NCBI RefSeq assembly: GCF_025465275.1
Contig: NZ_JAODNK010000006.1
Location: 38,394 to 102,393 of the forward strand
Source: Nocardia sp.
GTDB taxonomy: Bacteria > Actinomycetota > Actinomycetes > Mycobacteriales > Mycobacteriaceae
Direction: 5' to 3'
DNA: 64,000 bases
Part shown: positions 62,468 to 64,000 of the stretch, piece by piece
Position numbering within the stretch: the stretch's first letter is position 1
How the letters are laid out: every line of letters begins with the position of its first letter
Notes under the pieces: model-generated
The model's database searches: none
What the model was told of the DNA's origin: nothing
What the model saw: only the letters and a program-made list of their open reading frames with translations
Made by a program: the position numbers and the translations under genes

Positions 62468-62510
62468 AAAGGCCCCTCGCTCATCGAAAATCGATGGGCG
62501 AGGGGCCTTT
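62468..62510. terminator. Strong bidirectional terminator between small secreted gene and tsf
   Basis: AAAGGCCCCTCGCTCATCGA, a 3-nt AAA loop and the near-perfect reverse complement (one mismatch pair) form a 20-bp stem, with A/T runs at both ends. It serves tsf (minus strand, stop at 62527) and probably the plus-strand gene ending at 62423. Confidence 0.9.
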
Positions 62511-62526
62511 CGGGTTTGTCAGGCGA

Positions 62527-63351
62527 TCAGGCCTGGCCGACCTCGAAGCGAGCGAAGGCGGTGATGGTGGCACCGGCCTCGTCGAGCTGCTGCTTCACGG
62601 TCTTCTTGCTGTCGGTGACCGACGACTGCTCCAGCAGGACAACGTCCTTGTAGAAGCCGTTGACGCGACCTTCGGTGATCTTGGCGAGGGCGGCCTCGGG
62701 CTTGCCCTCTTCGCGCGCGGTCGCCTCGGCGATCGAACGCTCCTTCTCGACGAGGTCGGCGGGAACCTGGTCGCGGGTGACGTACTTGGCCTTGAGCGCG
62801 GCAACCTGCATGGCGGCTGCGCGGGCGGCATCGGCGGCAGCTTCGCTGTCACCGGTGTACTGGACCAGCACGCCGACGGCGGGCGGCAGGTCGGTGGCGC
62901 GCTTGTGCAGGTAGGTCGCGACCGGGCCGTCGAAAGCGACGGAACGACGCAGCTCGAGCTTCTCGCCGATACGGGCGGCCAGCTCCTGCACGGCCTGGTC
63001 GGCGGTCTTGCCGCCCAGGTCGACAGCCTTGAGCGCATCCAGGTCGGCCGGACGCGTCTTGACGGCGGCCGCGACGATCGTGTTGGCCAGCTCCTGGAAC
63101 TCCGCGTTCTTGGCGACGAAGTCGGTCTCGGAGTTGATCTCGATCATGACGCCGTCGAGCGAGGCAACCAGGCCCTCGGCAGTGGAGCGCTCAGCGCGCT
63201 TGCCGACGTCCTTGGCGCCCTTGATGCGCAGGATTTCGACTGACTTCTCGAAGTCGCCGTCGGTCTCCTCGAGCGCCCGCTTGCAGTCCATCATGCCGGA
63301 GCCGGTGAGGTCGCGAAGCTTCTTCACGTCAGCGGCGGTGTAGTTCGCCAT
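62527..63351 (-). CDS. tsf: Translation elongation factor Ts
   Basis: A 274-residue EF-Ts that exchanges GDP for GTP on EF-Tu. The N-terminal UBA-like domain has [20 protein letters not shown], followed by GLVASL and the signature [11 protein letters not shown]. Length matches actinobacterial EF-Ts (about 271-275). ATG 63351 has GGAGGC upstream. It is the second gene of the rpsB-tsf operon, 101 nt after rpsB, and a strong terminator follows. Confidence 0.98.
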   Translation of the reverse strand: MANYTAADVKKLRDLTGSGMMDCKRALEETDGDFEKSVEILRIKGAKDVGKRAERSTAEGLVASLDGVMIEINSETDFVAKNAEFQELANTIVAAAVKTRPADLDALKAVDLGGKTADQAVQELAARIGEKLELRRSVAFDGPVATYLHKRATDLPPAVGVLVQYTGDSEAAADAARAAAMQVAALKAKYVTRDQVPADLVEKERSIAEATAREEGKPEAALAKITEGRVNGFYKDVVLLEQSSVTDSKKTVKQQLDEAGATITAFARFEVGQA

Positions 63352-63452
63352 GTTGGGCGAGCCTCCTCAGTGTTGGAATGTGGTGGTCACACCTTGCCGC
63401 CCGCTTCCAAACAGGAAGGGGCGGCAGGGTGAACGAACTTCGTTGTCGCGAC

Positions 63453-64000
63453 TCAGAAGTCAGCCGGGGTGGTGGCCGGGGGAACCTCGGCCACAGCGGC
63501 CTCGGCCGCAGTCTCGACGGGAGCCTCGACAACAGCCTCGGCCTCGACGGCAGCAGCGTTCTCAGCGGCAGTCTCGACAGCCGGAGTCGCCGAAGACAGC
63601 AGCTCCTGCTCCCACTCGGCGAGCGGCTCGTTGACGGCGCCGGCCTCGGGCTTGGAATCGCCACCTGCACGCGAGGCACGAGCCTGCACGCCCTCGGCGA
63701 CAGCGGAGGCGACAACACGGGTCAGCAGCGCGGCCGAACGGATCGCATCGTCGTTACCCGGGATCGGGTAGTCGACCAGGTCGGGATCGCAGTTGGTGTC
63801 CAGGATCGCGATGACCGGGATGTTCAGCTTGCGAGCCTCACCGACGGCGATGTGCTCCTTGTTGGTGTCGACGACCCAGATGGCCGACGGAACCTTGGCC
63901 ATGTCCCGGATGCCGCCGAGGGTGCGCACGAGCTTGTTCTTCTCACGCGTGAGCATGAGGATTTCCTTCTTGGTGCGACCGTCGAAGCCACCGGTCTGCT
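63453..64000 (-). CDS. rpsB: 30S ribosomal protein S2, 3' part (partial)
   Basis: The C-terminal 181 residues or so of S2; the N-terminus lies beyond the window. [49 protein letters not shown] and [12 protein letters not shown] are highly conserved S2 sequence. After the core comes an Ala/Glu/Val-rich acidic tail of about 70 residues, as in other Actinobacteria. S2 binds at the back of the 30S head-body junction. It is cotranscribed with tsf. Confidence 0.98.
   Translation of the reverse strand, partial: QTGGFDGRTKKEILMLTREKNKLVRTLGGIRDMAKVPSAIWVVDTNKEHIAVGEARKLNIPVIAILDTNCDPDLVDYPIPGNDDAIRSAALLTRVVASAVAEGVQARASRAGGDSKPEAGAVNEPLAEWEQELLSSATPAVETAAENAAAVEAEAVVEAPVETAAEAAVAEVPPATTPADF

Noticed and set aside
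1..64000. CRISPR array, tRNA or rRNA genes, insertion sequence, prophage or origin
   Set aside because: No regularly spaced repeats, cloverleaf sequences, transposase or integrase motifs were seen; the repeats present are short regulatory arrays.

Overview
The window is high-GC actinobacterial DNA, most likely Nocardia or a close mycolic-acid relative. Two blocks of minus-strand housekeeping genes follow the gene order I recall for Mycobacterium tuberculosis Rv2864c-Rv2890c: a penicillin-binding lipoprotein, a GNAT acetyltransferase, ispG, rip1 and dxr at 13.2-20.5 kb, and rlmN, cdsA, frr, pyrH, tsf and rpsB at 54.1-64.0 kb. The accessory genes around and between these blocks are Nocardia-like: NRPS/DrrABC, acyl-CoA catabolism, many divergent regulator/target pairs and families of small secreted proteins. 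No rRNA, tRNA, CRISPR array, transposase or phage gene was seen.

Layout. 0-12.2 kb: the 3' part of a giant non-ribosomal peptide synthetase (partial E, then C-A-PCP-C-A-PCP-E-TE), translationally coupled to a DrrA/DrrB/DrrC-type ABC exporter. 12.3-13.2 kb: a nitrobindin-like heme protein and a tiny exported protein. 13.2-20.5 kb: first housekeeping block, with endonuclease V on the opposite strand. 20.5-23.0 kb: small membrane and secreted proteins, including a tandem paralogous pair. 23.3-29.2 kb: an acyl-CoA degradation locus (double-headed TetR, SDR, two hot-dog hydratase-like proteins, SCP-x-like thiolase and a divergent acyl-CoA ligase). 29.2-30.8 kb: two tiny cysteine-rich proteins that look like chitin-binding modules CBM14 and CBM19, divergent from a MauE-TlpA disulfide-relay fusion. 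30.9-40 kb: regulator/target pairs (ArsR/MFS, HTH/hydrolase), a Tat-exported sulfatase, a Gfo/Idh oxidoreductase, an SDR and a double Lrp regulator. 40.0-44.7 kb: a tightly packed PrpD / isocitrate-lyase-like / LeuC-like / LeuD-like / PEBP operon. 44.7-46.3 kb: a methyltransferase divergent from a TetR. 46.3-48.0 kb: hipBA with three upstream operator copies. 48.0-52.1 kb: a DGPF (YCII) protein, an ECF42-type sigma factor, a hydrolase and an MFS exporter. 52.1-54.1 kb: AraC plus oxidoreductase. 54.1-64.0 kb: second housekeeping block with a LapA-like protein, a purple acid phosphatase, a second AraC/flavoprotein pair and two small secreted proteins.

Most notable. (1) Three promoters with the same architecture, (T/A)GTCC - 16 nt - TTCGTCG, precede the DGPF-sigma pair, the hydrolase and the MFS gene, which suggests a self-contained ECF42 regulon. 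(2) The two miniature Cys-rich chitin-binding-like proteins beside a MauE-TlpA fusion may form a disulfide-maturation system; I do not know of a described example. (3) Two small secreted-protein genes between pyrH and tsf share the element CTTTGAA-N8-ATTTCA-N-ATA at exactly the same distance from ATG, with no visible Shine-Dalgarno. (4) A PrpD/PrpB-like/LeuCD-like operon lacks a synthase, suggesting catabolism of an alkyl-malate or alkyl-citrate. (5) hipBA carries three copies of CGTTGCAATAGCAACG-type operators. Functions are inferred from motifs read by eye; no database search was run.
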